63,092 nucleotides of DNA from positions 1 through 63,092 of the forward strand of contig NZ_SUHQ01000011.1 in the NCBI RefSeq assembly GCF_004962245.1, given 5' to 3'. The notes under the pieces are model-generated. The model was not told where the DNA came from and ran no database searches. It saw only the letters and a program-made list of their open reading frames with translations. The DNA comes from Mesorhizobium sp. (GTDB taxonomy: Bacteria; Pseudomonadota; Alphaproteobacteria; Rhizobiales; Rhizobiaceae). Numbering within the stretch: position 1 is the stretch's first letter; each line of letters starts with the position of its first letter. Both the position numbers and the translations under genes were made by a program. Below are positions 50,168 to 58,830 of the stretch, one piece after another.

Positions 50168-50980
50168 ATGCGTTCTGTCAGGGTGTTTCAGGTGGTCTTG
50201 GCCACCTTCATGCTGGGTGCGCCCGGTGCCGCTAAAGCCGGCGAGGGCGCCTTTGGCTGGCTGTCCGGCGACTGGTATCTGACCGTCGGCGCCACTGGCA
50301 TGATCGCGCCGGATTTCGAGGGCAGCAAGAAGTACCTGCTCAGCGCCTCGCCGATCATCTCGCTCGGCAAGGTTGGGCCCGCGGCTCGCTTCACTTCGCG
50401 CAACGACAACATCTCGCTGGCGCTGATCGACGACGGCGGCCTCCGCGCCGGCCTGACCGGAAAATTGCTGTTTTCGCGCGATGGCGGCGACGCCGACGAG
50501 TTGAAAGGCCTCGACCCGGTACGCTGGGGCGGCGAGGCCGGCGGCTTCTTCGAATTCTATCCTTTGGACTGGCTGCGCGCCCGCGCCGAGTTGCGGCACG
50601 GCATTCGCGCCCATAGCGGCTTTGTCGCCGACATCTCCGCCGACGCCTTCTACGATGTGACGCCGGACGTCAGGATTTCGGGCGGGCCGCGCGTTTCGTT
50701 CGCCTCATCGGACTATTTCGACGCCTATTACGGCGTCAATGCCGAGGAAGCCGTGGCTTCGGGCCTCAGCGAATACCATCCGGGCGGCGGGGTGAAATCG
50801 GCGGGCCTCGGCGGCGCGGTGACCTGGAAAGTGACCGAGCCGATGACGGCCAGCCTGTTCGGCGAGTATTCGCGGCTGATGGGTCCGGCTGCCGATTCCA
50901 GCCTGGTCAGGGAGCGCGGCGACCGCAACCAGTTCACGATCGGCGTCTCGACGACCTACCGCTTCAATTTTTCGATGTGA
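50168..50980 (+). CDS. MipA/OmpV family outer-membrane protein
   Basis: A 270-residue protein with a signal peptide (residues 1-24, '..APGAAKAGE') and a beta-barrel of the MipA/OmpV family. 'YLTVGATGMIAPDFEGSKKY', 'ASPIISLGK', 'ARAELRHGIRAHSGFVADIS' and a final aromatic 'TYRFNFSM' strand fit outer-membrane insertion. MipA scaffolds murein-synthesis enzymes in E. coli; for rhizobial members the role is open. The ATG at 50168 starts the signal; the upstream in-frame stretch has no such function. Confidence 0.87.
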   Translation: MRSVRVFQVVLATFMLGAPGAAKAGEGAFGWLSGDWYLTVGATGMIAPDFEGSKKYLLSASPIISLGKVGPAARFTSRNDNISLALIDDGGLRAGLTGKLLFSRDGGDADELKGLDPVRWGGEAGGFFEFYPLDWLRARAELRHGIRAHSGFVADISADAFYDVTPDVRISGGPRVSFASSDYFDAYYGVNAEEAVASGLSEYHPGGGVKSAGLGGAVTWKVTEPMTASLFGEYSRLMGPAADSSLVRERGDRNQFTIGVSTTYRFNFSM

Positions 50981-51001
50981 CGTCGCAGGCCGTCGGCTGG
51001 T

Positions 51002-51436
51002 TTATTTGATCAGGCGGCTGTCGAACGGATAGCGGTATAGGCTGGCAATCGTGATGCGTGGCGCGTCGTCATGGTTCGGGTTGAGCAGGTAGTTGCTCGC
51101 TTTCCGCATTACGACAGAAGGAATTTTCATGAGCGCGTAACGATTGGCCGAGAGAAAGTCCGTGCCCTGTCGCCTTGTCGATTCCATGTCCTTGTCCCAG
51201 CCGTCATGGATAACCGGTTCGGTCGTTTCTATTCCGTCCGGAACGTCGATTTCGATAAGCTGGTAGGTTCTCGGAACAGTTTCGCGCGTCGCATGCACCA
51301 GTATCTCCAGCAGTGCCGTCGAAGGGTGGTCGGTGCAATAGACGATGGGCATCCCGCGCCTGTTCCACCTTCCATCAACGAGCGTTCCGCCACGACCCGA
51401 GAGATCCCCGAAATTGGAGATGCGCCAGATGCGCAT
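51002..51436 (-). CDS. RES-domain toxin (NAD+ phosphorylase family)
   Basis: A 144-residue RES protein. The fold landmarks 'MRIWRISNFGDLSGRGG', 'DGRWNRRGMPIVYCTDHPST' and 'ALLEILVHA' (Arg, Tyr and Glu of the active site) and a late 'SANRYALMKIPSVV' with Ser are kept. RES toxins such as MbcT cleave NAD+ by phosphorolysis and stop growth. The start lies 2 nt after the antitoxin stop, the usual antitoxin-first order. It is the last gene of the operon and converges on the MipA gene. Confidence 0.92.
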   Translation of the reverse strand: MRIWRISNFGDLSGRGGTLVDGRWNRRGMPIVYCTDHPSTALLEILVHATRETVPRTYQLIEIDVPDGIETTEPVIHDGWDKDMESTRRQGTDFLSANRYALMKIPSVVMRKASNYLLNPNHDDAPRITIASLYRYPFDSRLIK

Positions 51437-51438
51437 CG

Positions 51439-51813
51439 TTAGGCAAACATGCCAAAGTCGATGCGGATAAGCTCTTCGAAAACGATGTGGGCGCCGGTCT
51501 CTGTCTCGAGGAGATCGATCGGCCTTGCGCCATCCAATGCGATAATCTCGCTTCGCAGCCAACGCTGGGCCTTCTCATGACTGCCGAATACTCGATCCGC
51601 CTGCTCAGCGATGCGTTCCAGGCGCAAGGCGCGGTCGGATTCATCTGGCGAAAGCGGCTCGCCATGTTCCTTGCGGCGCGCCAGCGTGCGGCGGGGCGCA
51701 ACGATACGATAGAGCTCTTCGCTGCTGAAACCCAGACTGCGCAGATGATCGATCTTGTCCGTAGGGACGGAAAAGTCGTGTGTTACGCGAATTGCCCTTG
51801 CGGCGACCGACAT
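51439..51813 (-). CDS. Xre/MbcA/ParS antitoxin (DUF2384)
   Basis: A 124-residue antitoxin. The N-terminal part ('LRSLGFSSEELYRIVAPRRT', 'ARRKEHGEPLSPDESDRALR') is the Xre-like DNA-binding domain. The C-terminal part ('FGSHEKAQRWLRSEIIALDG', 'ARPIDLLETETGAHIVFEEL') is DUF2384, which plugs the RES active site. CCAGGGAGA lies 5 nt before ATG 51813. It should neutralise the RES toxin and repress the operon. A longer in-frame start at 51852 lies inside the upstream gene. Confidence 0.92.
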   Translation of the reverse strand: MSVAARAIRVTHDFSVPTDKIDHLRSLGFSSEELYRIVAPRRTLARRKEHGEPLSPDESDRALRLERIAEQADRVFGSHEKAQRWLRSEIIALDGARPIDLLETETGAHIVFEELIRIDFGMFA

Positions 51814-52088
51814 AGGCGTCTCCCTGGCATCTGCAGGCCATTCTGATGCCATCTGCCTGCGAATGTATGCGCAATTGGCACATGATACAAGGAGGCCATC
51901 GCGAGTTCGGGCTTTTCAATAGCGTCGGCCTCGGTTAAAAGCCCAGCCATGACGAGCTTTTCGCGCCTTCTCGCGATCGCGATACGAATTACAAGCTCGG
52001 TGTTCCGGGCGGCCTGACAGTCGCCGGAACCACCGGGAATCTTGCGCGTGGCCTCTCGCGCTTTTTCCAGATCATGATAGTTCAACAC
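51783..52088 (-). CDS. Unknown protein upstream of, and overlapping, the antitoxin gene
   Basis: A 101-residue frame with a GTG start at 52088 and a perfect AAGGAG 5 nt upstream. '[20 protein letters not shown]' and '[20 protein letters not shown]' look like helices. The last 25 residues, which read through the antitoxin ribosome site, have odd composition (Gly, Arg, Gln), so the true end may have been altered by a frameshift. It overlaps the antitoxin start by 31 nt, so the three genes are coupled. No family recognised. It may be an extra component of the toxin-antitoxin locus or a decaying gene. Confidence 0.45.
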   Translation of the reverse strand: MLNYHDLEKAREATRKIPGGSGDCQAARNTELVIRIAIARRREKLVMAGLLTEADAIEKPELAMASLYHVPIAHTFAGRWHQNGLQMPGRRLCRSPQGQFA

Positions 52089-52128
52089 CCGGGCTCCTTC
52101 GCCGCCGGGCAATGCATATGGCAAACCA

Positions 52129-55100
52129 ATGACCGATACCCCAATGACCGACACCGTTGAAACGATCGACTATTCCAAAACGCTTTATCTGCCGCAGACG
52201 GATTTCCCGATGCGCGCCGGCCTGCCCGAGAAGGAGCCGCTGCTGGTCAAGCGCTGGCAGGACATGGACCTTTACCGCAAGCTGCGCCAGGACGCCGCCG
52301 GCCGCGAAAAATACGTGCTGCATGACGGCCCGCCCTACGCCAACGGCAACATCCATATCGGCCATGCGCTGAACAAGATCCTCAAGGACGTCATCACCCG
52401 CTCGTTCCAGATGCGCGGCTACGACTCGAACTACGTGCCCGGCTGGGATTGCCACGGCCTGCCGATCGAATGGAAGATCGAGGAGCAATACCGCGCCAAG
52501 GGCAAGAACAAGGACGAGGTGCCGGTCAACGAGTTCCGCAAGGAATGCCGCGAGTTCGCCGCGCACTGGATCAAGGTGCAGGGCGGCGAGTTCCAGCGGC
52601 TTGGTGTCGTCGGCGATTTCGACAACCCCTATATGACGATGGCGTTCCATGCCGAGGCGCGCATCGCCGGCGAATTGTTGAAATTCGCCATGTCGGGCCA
52701 GCTCTATCGCGGCTCCAAGCCGGTGATGTGGAGCGTGGTCGAGCGCACCGCGCTGGCCGAGGCCGAGGTCGAATATCAGGATTATGAGAGCGACACGATC
52801 TGGGCGAAGTTCCCGGTCGTCAGTCTTGCCTGGCAAGTCACCAACGTCATGGATGGGCAACTCGCAAAGCTAAATCCAAAGCTTACGGAGACGTCACTGG
52901 ACTTGCTGGAGGCCCATGTCGTCATCTGGACGACCACGCCGTGGACCATCCCAGGCAACCGTGCCGTCAACTATTCGCCACGCATCAATTATGGCCTCTA
53001 CGCGGTCACGGCGGCCGAGAACGCTTTCGGCCCGCAGCCTGGCGAAAAGCTGATCTTTGCCGACGCGCTGGCGGAAGAGGCGGCTGTCAAAGCCAAGGTC
53101 ACCTTGAATCGTCTTCGCAGCGTCAGCGCCGAAGAGCTTGGAAACCTTACTCTTTCGCACCCTTTCAAGGGTCTTGCCGGCGGCTACGAATTTGATGTTC
53201 CCATGCTTGCCGGCGACCACGTCACCGACGAGGCCGGCACCGGCTTCGTTCACACCGCGCCGGGCCATGGCCGCGAGGACTTCGATGCCTGGATGGACGC
53301 TGCATCGGACCTGCGCCAGCGCGGCATCGACACCGCGATCCCGTTCACCGTCGACGATGCCGGCTTCTTCACCAAGGATGCACCGGGCTTTGGCCCGGAC
53401 CGCGAGGGCGGAGCGGCGCGCGTCATCGACGACAACGGCAAGAAGGGCAATGCCAACCAGGCGGTTATCGACGAGTTGATCAAGCGCGAAGCGCTGTTCG
53501 CGCGCGGCCGCCTGAAGCATTCCTATCCGCATTCGTGGCGGTCGAAGAAGCCGATCATCTTCCGCAACACGCCGCAATGGTTCGTCTATATGGACAAGGA
53601 GCTGGGCGACGGCACGACGCTGCGCAGCCGTGCCTTGAAGGCGATCGACGACACCCGCTTCGTGCCGGCCGCCGGCCAGAACCGGATCCGCGCCATGATC
53701 GAGGAGCGCCCCGACTGGGTGCTGTCGCGCCAGCGCGCCTGGGGCGTGCCGATCGCCGTCTTCGCCGACGCCGACGGCAATGTTCTGCGTGACGAGGCGG
53801 TCAACCAGCGCATCATGGAAGCCTTCGAGAAGGAAGGCGCCGACGCCTGGTTCGCGGTCGGCGCCAAGGAGCGTTTCCTTGGCAATCACGACGCCTCGAA
53901 ATGGCAGCAGGTGATGGACATCCTCGATGTCTGGTTCGATTCCGGCTCGACCCATGCCTTCACTCTGGAGGATCGTCCGGACCTGAAATGGCCGGCCGAC
54001 GTCTATCTGGAAGGATCAGACCAGCATCGCGGCTGGTTCCACTCCTCGCTGCTCGAAAGCTGCGGCACCAGGGGCAGGGCGCCTTACGAGACCGTCGTCA
54101 CCCATGGGTTCACCATGGACGAGGAGGGGCGGAAAATGTCGAAGTCGCTCGGCAACACCGTGGTGCCGCAGGACGTCATCAAGCAGTCGGGCGCCGATAT
54201 CCTGCGGCTATGGGTGGTGACGACCGATTATTGGGAAGACCAGCGGCTCGGCAAGAACGTGCTGCAGACCAATATCGACGCCTATCGCAAGCTGCGCAAC
54301 ACCATCCGCTGGATGCTGGGCACGCTTGCCCATGACGATGGCGAGGACGTGCCGCTGGACAAGATGCCGGAGCTGGAGCGGCTGATGCTGCATCGGCTCT
54401 CCGAGCTCGATGAGGTCGTGCGCACGGGCTACGACGCCTTCGAGTTCAAGCGCATCACCCGCACGTTGCTCGACTTCATGGTGGTCGAATTGTCGGCTTT
54501 CTATTTCGATGTCCGCAAGGACGCGCTCTACTGCGACGCGCCGTCGAGCGTGAAGCGAAAGGCTTCCGTGCAGGTGGTGCGCCATCTGTTCGACTGCCTG
54601 GTGAAATGGCTGGCGCCGATGCTGCCCTTCACCATGGAGGAAGCCTGGCTCGACCGTCACCCCGACGTCGTCTCGGTGCATCTCGACCAGTTTCCGCAGA
54701 TCCCGGCCGACTGGAAGAACGAGGCGCTGGCGGAAAAATGGCGCAAGGTGAGGCAGGTCCGCCGTGTCGTCACCGGCGCGCTGGAGATCGCGCGCGCCCA
54801 GAAGGTCATCGGTTCGTCGCTGGAAGCGGTGCCGGTCGTCACGCTCGACGATGCGGGGCTCGAAGCGGCGATCGCCGATGTCGACATGGCCGAGATGGCG
54901 ATCACCAGCGATCTTGTCGTTGCCCATGGCAGCGTGCCTTCCGGCGCCTTCACGCTGGACGACGTCAAGGGCGTCGCCGTGGTGGTCGAGAAGGCCGAGG
55001 ATCGGGGCCTCGTCAAATGCGCGCGGTCATGGCGCTACACGGCCGATGTCGGGCAGGACAAAGAATTTCCCGACGTTTCGGCGCGGGACGCGGCGGTCCT

Positions 55101-55131
55101 GCATGAGTTGAAGGCGCTTGGCCGGCTTTAA
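52129..55131 (+). CDS. ileS: Isoleucyl-tRNA synthetase
   Basis: A 1000-residue class I synthetase charging tRNA-Ile. The HIGH motif ([11 protein letters not shown], near residue 79), the connecting/editing domain with '[19 protein letters not shown]', '[16 protein letters not shown]', the KMSKS motif ('[12 protein letters not shown]', near residue 670) and the anticodon-binding region are all present. The start is ambiguous: ATG at 52129 and at 52144 lie in a 15-bp tandem duplication ([10 protein letters not shown]), neither with a ribosome site. A patch in the editing region (52815-52915) has lower G+C and adds residues. A palindromic repeat touches the stop. Confidence 0.97.
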   Translation: MTDTPMTDTVETIDYSKTLYLPQTDFPMRAGLPEKEPLLVKRWQDMDLYRKLRQDAAGREKYVLHDGPPYANGNIHIGHALNKILKDVITRSFQMRGYDSNYVPGWDCHGLPIEWKIEEQYRAKGKNKDEVPVNEFRKECREFAAHWIKVQGGEFQRLGVVGDFDNPYMTMAFHAEARIAGELLKFAMSGQLYRGSKPVMWSVVERTALAEAEVEYQDYESDTIWAKFPVVSLAWQVTNVMDGQLAKLNPKLTETSLDLLEAHVVIWTTTPWTIPGNRAVNYSPRINYGLYAVTAAENAFGPQPGEKLIFADALAEEAAVKAKVTLNRLRSVSAEELGNLTLSHPFKGLAGGYEFDVPMLAGDHVTDEAGTGFVHTAPGHGREDFDAWMDAASDLRQRGIDTAIPFTVDDAGFFTKDAPGFGPDREGGAARVIDDNGKKGNANQAVIDELIKREALFARGRLKHSYPHSWRSKKPIIFRNTPQWFVYMDKELGDGTTLRSRALKAIDDTRFVPAAGQNRIRAMIEERPDWVLSRQRAWGVPIAVFADADGNVLRDEAVNQRIMEAFEKEGADAWFAVGAKERFLGNHDASKWQQVMDILDVWFDSGSTHAFTLEDRPDLKWPADVYLEGSDQHRGWFHSSLLESCGTRGRAPYETVVTHGFTMDEEGRKMSKSLGNTVVPQDVIKQSGADILRLWVVTTDYWEDQRLGKNVLQTNIDAYRKLRNTIRWMLGTLAHDDGEDVPLDKMPELERLMLHRLSELDEVVRTGYDAFEFKRITRTLLDFMVVELSAFYFDVRKDALYCDAPSSVKRKASVQVVRHLFDCLVKWLAPMLPFTMEEAWLDRHPDVVSVHLDQFPQIPADWKNEALAEKWRKVRQVRRVVTGALEIARAQKVIGSSLEAVPVVTLDDAGLEAAIADVDMAEMAITSDLVVAHGSVPSGAFTLDDVKGVAVVVEKAEDRGLVKCARSWRYTADVGQDKEFPDVSARDAAVLHELKALGRL

Positions 55132-55204
55132 TGCATGTCGCCCAAAAGCATGCCCTCGGTCTTGAACCGAGGGTGTGCAGCGGTTTTGGGATAACGATAT
55201 GCAT
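55131..55204. repeat. Palindromic repeat at the ileS stop
   Basis: Arms ATGCAT-GTCG-CCCAAAA and TTTTGGG-ATAACGAT-ATGCAT surround an internal perfect hairpin CCCTCGGT-CTTGA-ACCGAGGG (55153-55173). It begins at the last base of the ileS stop and may serve as its transcript end. Confidence 0.6.
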
Positions 55205-55409
55205 GGCCAAGTCGCCATATCGGTGCACAAATGCCACGGCGGGCGGCTGATCGGCCTCCGCTCGTTGCCCTTAACGAGTGGTTGAGATAAACACGCGAAA
55301 CTCCGGACGACAAATTGTCGCCGGATTTCCGTCGCAAGAGCGTGGACGATGGGGACCGGACCTTTGGCCGGTGGCGATCGAGAGGCTGTCTAGAGTGGGA
55401 TTTTTTGGC

Positions 55410-56090
55410 ATGACCGAAAGAACTTGCGCGCGCGTTGCGCTGCTGGCGCCGCTTGTCGTATCCGGCTTGGCCCTGTCCGGCTGCATGGGCTCGCCTACCT
55501 ACGGAACCGACAAGCCCGCCGCCGCCCAGCTTGCCGGCGATCTCACCAGCGCTTTTTCGGTTGTGCCGAAGGCCAAGGAAAGGATCGACTACAAGCCGCG
55601 TCCCGAACTGGTGAAGCCGGCGCCGGGGCAGAAGGGCGTGCTGCCGCCGCCGCAGGACAGCATCGCGACGGCAAGCGCCGATTGGCCGGAATCGCCCGAG
55701 CAACGCCGCGCTCGCCTGCGCGCCGAGGCCACGCTCCATCAGGACGATCCGTCCTACCAGGCGCAGATCGTCGATGACGTCCAGACGGATCCAGTGGCGA
55801 TCAAGGCTGCGATGGCGCAGTCGGGTTCCAGTCATCCGCCGGCCTGGTCTCCGGCCGATTCGGACAAGGGCCGCGCCGCCGAGGTCAAGCGCCGCCTCGC
55901 CGAAGGCAAGCAGGGGGACCCGAACACCCGCAGATATCTGAGCGAGCCGCCGGTGCAATACCGCGCGGCTGCCGACACCGCGCCGGTGGACGACCTCGGC
56001 GAGGACGAGTACAAGAAAGAACGTCGCCTCAAGAAGGAGGCGGCCGCCAAGAACAAGAGCGGCGGCATGTTCGACTGGCTGCCCTGGTAA
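55410..56090 (+). CDS. Lipoprotein of unknown function
   Basis: A 226-residue lipoprotein. The signal 'VALLAPLVVSGLALSGC' ends in a lipobox (LSGC, Cys about residue 25). The mature part is hydrophilic and Pro/Ala/Asp-rich, with 'KERIDYKPRPELVKPAPGQK', 'DWPESPEQRRARLRAEA', 'EVKRRLAEGKQGDPNTRRYL' and a Lys-rich 'KKERRLKKEAAAKNKSGG' before a final 'MFDWLPW'. It is probably outer-membrane anchored. Proteins like this follow ileS in other Rhizobiales to my recollection; function unknown. The ATG at 55410 starts the signal. Confidence 0.72.
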   Translation: MTERTCARVALLAPLVVSGLALSGCMGSPTYGTDKPAAAQLAGDLTSAFSVVPKAKERIDYKPRPELVKPAPGQKGVLPPPQDSIATASADWPESPEQRRARLRAEATLHQDDPSYQAQIVDDVQTDPVAIKAAMAQSGSSHPPAWSPADSDKGRAAEVKRRLAEGKQGDPNTRRYLSEPPVQYRAAADTAPVDDLGEDEYKKERRLKKEAAAKNKSGGMFDWLPW

Positions 56091-56119
56091 GCTGCCGACG
56101 CTAAAGAAAGTCACCGACG

Positions 56120-56554
56120 CTACGGTTCGCGTCGCTCCCGGAAAAAGCCCTTCAGAAGCAGCGCAGCGTCGCTTTCGGCCATGCCTGGATAGATGTCTGG
56201 CGCATGGTGGCAGGTCGGTGAAGCGAAGAAGCGCACGCCGTTGACCACGGCGCCGCCCTTCTCGTCGGCGGCCCCGAAATAGAGCCGGCGCAACCTGGCG
56301 AAGGAGATGGCGCCAGCGCACATGGCGCAGGGCTCCAGCGTCACATAGAGATCATGCCCGGTGAGCCGCTCGCTCGACAGCTTGCGGCAGGCTTCGCGGA
56401 TCGCCAGCATCTCGGCATGGGCGGTGGGGTCGGCAAGCTCGCGGGTGCGGTTGCCGGCGCTGGCAACGACCGTATCGCCGCTGGCGATGACCGCGCCGAC
56501 CGGCACTTCGCCACGCAAGGCGGCGGCTTCGGCCTCTTTCAGCGCCAGCGCCAT
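56120..56554 (-). CDS. tadA: tRNA-specific adenosine deaminase
   Basis: A 144-residue zinc deaminase that converts A34 to inosine in tRNA-Arg (ACG anticodon). The zinc site is His46-Ala-Glu48 (in ADPTAHAEM) and Cys76/Cys79 ('LEPCAMCAGA'), with Glu48 as proton shuttle. 'LYFGAADEKGGAVVNG' is the usual TadA follow-up. The start may be ATG 56554 or TTG 56572; the latter gives a more typical N-terminus (KRPDFMALALKEA) with GGAA upstream. It is divergent from the pseudouridine synthase gene. Confidence 0.92.
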   Translation of the reverse strand: MALALKEAEAAALRGEVPVGAVIASGDTVVASAGNRTRELADPTAHAEMLAIREACRKLSSERLTGHDLYVTLEPCAMCAGAISFARLRRLYFGAADEKGGAVVNGVRFFASPTCHHAPDIYPGMAESDAALLLKGFFRERREP

Positions 56555-56625
56555 GAAATCCGGCCGCTTCAAGCGGTTTCCATTCCTATTATCTCCTCGC
56601 CACTCAGGCGTGATCCTGTTATCTA

Positions 56626-56730
56626 GCGCATGACCCCGAAAACCGGAATCGGTTTCGGAAAGGATCATGCGCCAAAATCTAAGTGCTAAGCGTCCATTGC
56701 GCGTCCGATAGGACGCGCGGCGTTGTAGCG
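56626..56730 (+). repeat. Two-hairpin intergenic repeat, copy 5
   Basis: Hairpin A: GCGCATGA (56626-56633) ... TCATGCGC (56665-56672), inner CCGAAAACCG-GAAT-CGGTTTCGG. Hairpin B: GCGCGTCC (56699-56706), loop GATA, GGACGCGC (56711-56718). Hairpin spacing 27 nt. It fills the gap between the divergent tadA and pseudouridine synthase genes. Confidence 0.75.
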
Positions 56731-56751
56731 GTGCAAACGAGCAAAGGCCAC

Positions 56752-58830
56752 ATGGACGACAAAGACAAGAAATTCCCGCGCCAAAAGGGTTCGGGCAAGA
56801 ACGGCCCGAAACCGTCGGGCCTGCGTGGTCGTGATTCCGCTGCCGGCAAAGGCGGTAAGCCGTCCTTCGGCGCGAAAAAACCTTACGCGCCACGCGGCGA
56901 TCGACCGGCGGCGGCAGAGGGCGAGCGGCCGAAGCGTGACTTCAAGGGCGGCGACCGGCCGTTCAGCAAGGGGCCGCGCCCCGAAGCCAAGCCCTATGAA
57001 AAGCGCGAGGGGCCACGCAAGCCCTACGCGCCGCGCGGCGACCGGCCGATGGCCGCCGAAGGCGAGCGGCCGAAGCGTGACTTCAAGGGCGGCGACCGGC
57101 CATTCAGCAAGGGGCCGCGCCCCGAAGGCAAGCCCTATGAAAAGCGGGAGGGCTCACGCAAGCCATACGCGCCACGCGGCGACCGGCCGATGGCGGCCGA
57201 AGGCGAGCGGCCGAAGCGCGACTTCAAGGGCGGCGACCGGCCGTTCAGCAAGGAGCCGCGCACCGAAGGCAAGCCCTACGAAAAGCGCGAGGGGCCACGC
57301 AAACCTTATGCGCCGCGTGGCGACCGGCCGGCCTCGGCGGACGGTGGCGAACGGCGTTTCGACCGTCCCAAGCGCGACTTCGGCGATCGGCCCAAGCGCG
57401 ATTTTGGCAATCGGCCTCAAGGGCCATCGGGCGGCGGCTTCAAGCCGCGCCCGCGTCCCGCCGAGGCGACGGAAGAGGCAGGCGAGCGCATCGCCAAGCG
57501 GCTGGCCCGCGCCGGCCTTGCTTCGCGCCGCGATGCCGAGGAACTGATCGCGGCCGGGCGCGTCAAGGTCAATGGAAGAGTGCTGTCCTCGCCCGCCTTC
57601 AATGTGATGCCCGGCGACATCATCCATCTCGACGGCATGGAGATCCCGCCGATCGAACGGACCCGGCTGTTCCTGTTCCACAAGCCGGCCGGCGTGGTCA
57701 CCACCAACCGTGATCCCGAGGGCCGCAAGACCGTCTTCGACGTGCTGCCGGCCGACCTGCCGCGGCTGATGACCATCGGCCGGCTCGACATCAACACCGA
57801 GGGCCTGCTGCTGCTCACCAATGATGGCGGGCTGTCGCGCGTGCTCGAGCTGCCGTCCACCGGCTGGCTCAGGCGCTACCGCGTGCGCGTCCACGGCAAG
57901 GTCGAGGAAAGTGCGCTTGCCGGCTTGCGCGAAGGCATCGCCGTCGACGGCGTCTTCTACGGCGCCATCGAGGCGACGCTCGACCGCGAGCAGGGCACCA
58001 ATGCCTGGCTGACGCTTGGACTGCGCGAGGGCAAGAACCGCGAAGTCAGGAACATACTGGGCTCGCTTGGCCTGGACGTGACGCGGCTGATCCGCATTTC
58101 CTACGGACCTTTCCAGCTCGACGACCTGCCCGAAGGCCATGTGCTGGAGATCAAGGGTCGCGTGCTGCGCGACCAGCTCGGCGAACGCCTGGTCGAGGAG
58201 TCTGGCGCCAATTTCGACGCCGAGATCACCAAGCCGTTTTCCAACAGGCCCGTGCGGCGTGAAGCGGTGCGGGAGGCGGAGCCGGAGCGGCCGAAATTCA
58301 CCCGCGACGGCGAGCGCCGTCCAATCGGCGAAGGCGGATTGATCAAGAACCGCAAACGCCGCGAGGGCAGCCGCGACGAGGCGTTGGGTAAGCTGTCGAC
58401 AAGTCCCGGCAGAAGCTCTGGACCGGAAAAGAGCTTTGGCGAGCGCGGCCCGAGGCCGGGTGGATTTGGCGGCAAACCGGGCGGTGGGAAGAAGTCCGAA
58501 CGCGAGCAGCGGCCGATCGAGCCGCCGGGCCAGCGCAAGGCCAATGTCTGGATGGCGCCGGGTGCGCGGCCGATCGGCAAGGGCAGGGCGGATGCCGACG
58601 CCGCCAAGGCGGCCGAAACCAAGGCCCGCAAGGACTCGTTCAAGCCGTCTTATGGCAAGCCCGCCAGTGGAAAACCCGCCAGTGGAAAACCGGGAGGCGC
58701 GAAGCCGTTCGGCAAGCCGCGTGGCGAACGCCCGAATTCCGGCAAGAGTGATGGCGGCGGCAAAGGCGGCGACCGGCCGCGCAGTGGCCCTGGCGGATCA
58801 AGGGGAAGCCATGCGGATCGTCGGCGGTGA
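56752..58830 (+). CDS. rluB: RsuA/RluB-type pseudouridine synthase with repeat-rich tails
   Basis: A 692-residue protein. The N-terminal 235 residues are low complexity and basic, with three exact-length 47-residue repeats and part of a fourth. An S4 RNA-binding domain follows (about 246-290; 'RLARAGLASRRDAEELIAAG'). Next comes the catalytic domain (about 300-480; 'GRLDINTEGLLLLTNDG', catalytic Asp346). A disordered Gly/Lys/Arg-rich tail of about 190 residues ends it. It makes pseudouridine in rRNA, probably 23S. Ordinary RluB has under 300 residues, so the tails are additions. It overlaps rsmD by 20 nt. Confidence 0.9.
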   Translation: MDDKDKKFPRQKGSGKNGPKPSGLRGRDSAAGKGGKPSFGAKKPYAPRGDRPAAAEGERPKRDFKGGDRPFSKGPRPEAKPYEKREGPRKPYAPRGDRPMAAEGERPKRDFKGGDRPFSKGPRPEGKPYEKREGSRKPYAPRGDRPMAAEGERPKRDFKGGDRPFSKEPRTEGKPYEKREGPRKPYAPRGDRPASADGGERRFDRPKRDFGDRPKRDFGNRPQGPSGGGFKPRPRPAEATEEAGERIAKRLARAGLASRRDAEELIAAGRVKVNGRVLSSPAFNVMPGDIIHLDGMEIPPIERTRLFLFHKPAGVVTTNRDPEGRKTVFDVLPADLPRLMTIGRLDINTEGLLLLTNDGGLSRVLELPSTGWLRRYRVRVHGKVEESALAGLREGIAVDGVFYGAIEATLDREQGTNAWLTLGLREGKNREVRNILGSLGLDVTRLIRISYGPFQLDDLPEGHVLEIKGRVLRDQLGERLVEESGANFDAEITKPFSNRPVRREAVREAEPERPKFTRDGERRPIGEGGLIKNRKRREGSRDEALGKLSTSPGRSSGPEKSFGERGPRPGGFGGKPGGGKKSEREQRPIEPPGQRKANVWMAPGARPIGKGRADADAAKAAETKARKDSFKPSYGKPASGKPASGKPGGAKPFGKPRGERPNSGKSDGGGKGGDRPRSGPGGSRGSHADRRR
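56878..57300 (+). repeat. Three 141-bp tandem repeats inside the pseudouridine synthase gene
   Basis: Units start at 56878, 57019 and 57160, each exactly 141 bp (47 codons), with a partial fourth at 57301. Each begins KPYAPRGDRP and contains PKRDFKGGDRPFSK. Copies differ mostly at a few codons. Confidence 0.9.

Noticed and set aside
55128..56321. A 397-codon minus-strand frame across the ileS 3' repeat and the lipoprotein gene
   Set aside because: No ribosome site or domain; the plus-strand lipoprotein has a clean signal and lipobox.
56878..57340. Regular tandem repeats considered as a CRISPR array
   Set aside because: 141-bp units without spacers, in frame in a coding sequence.
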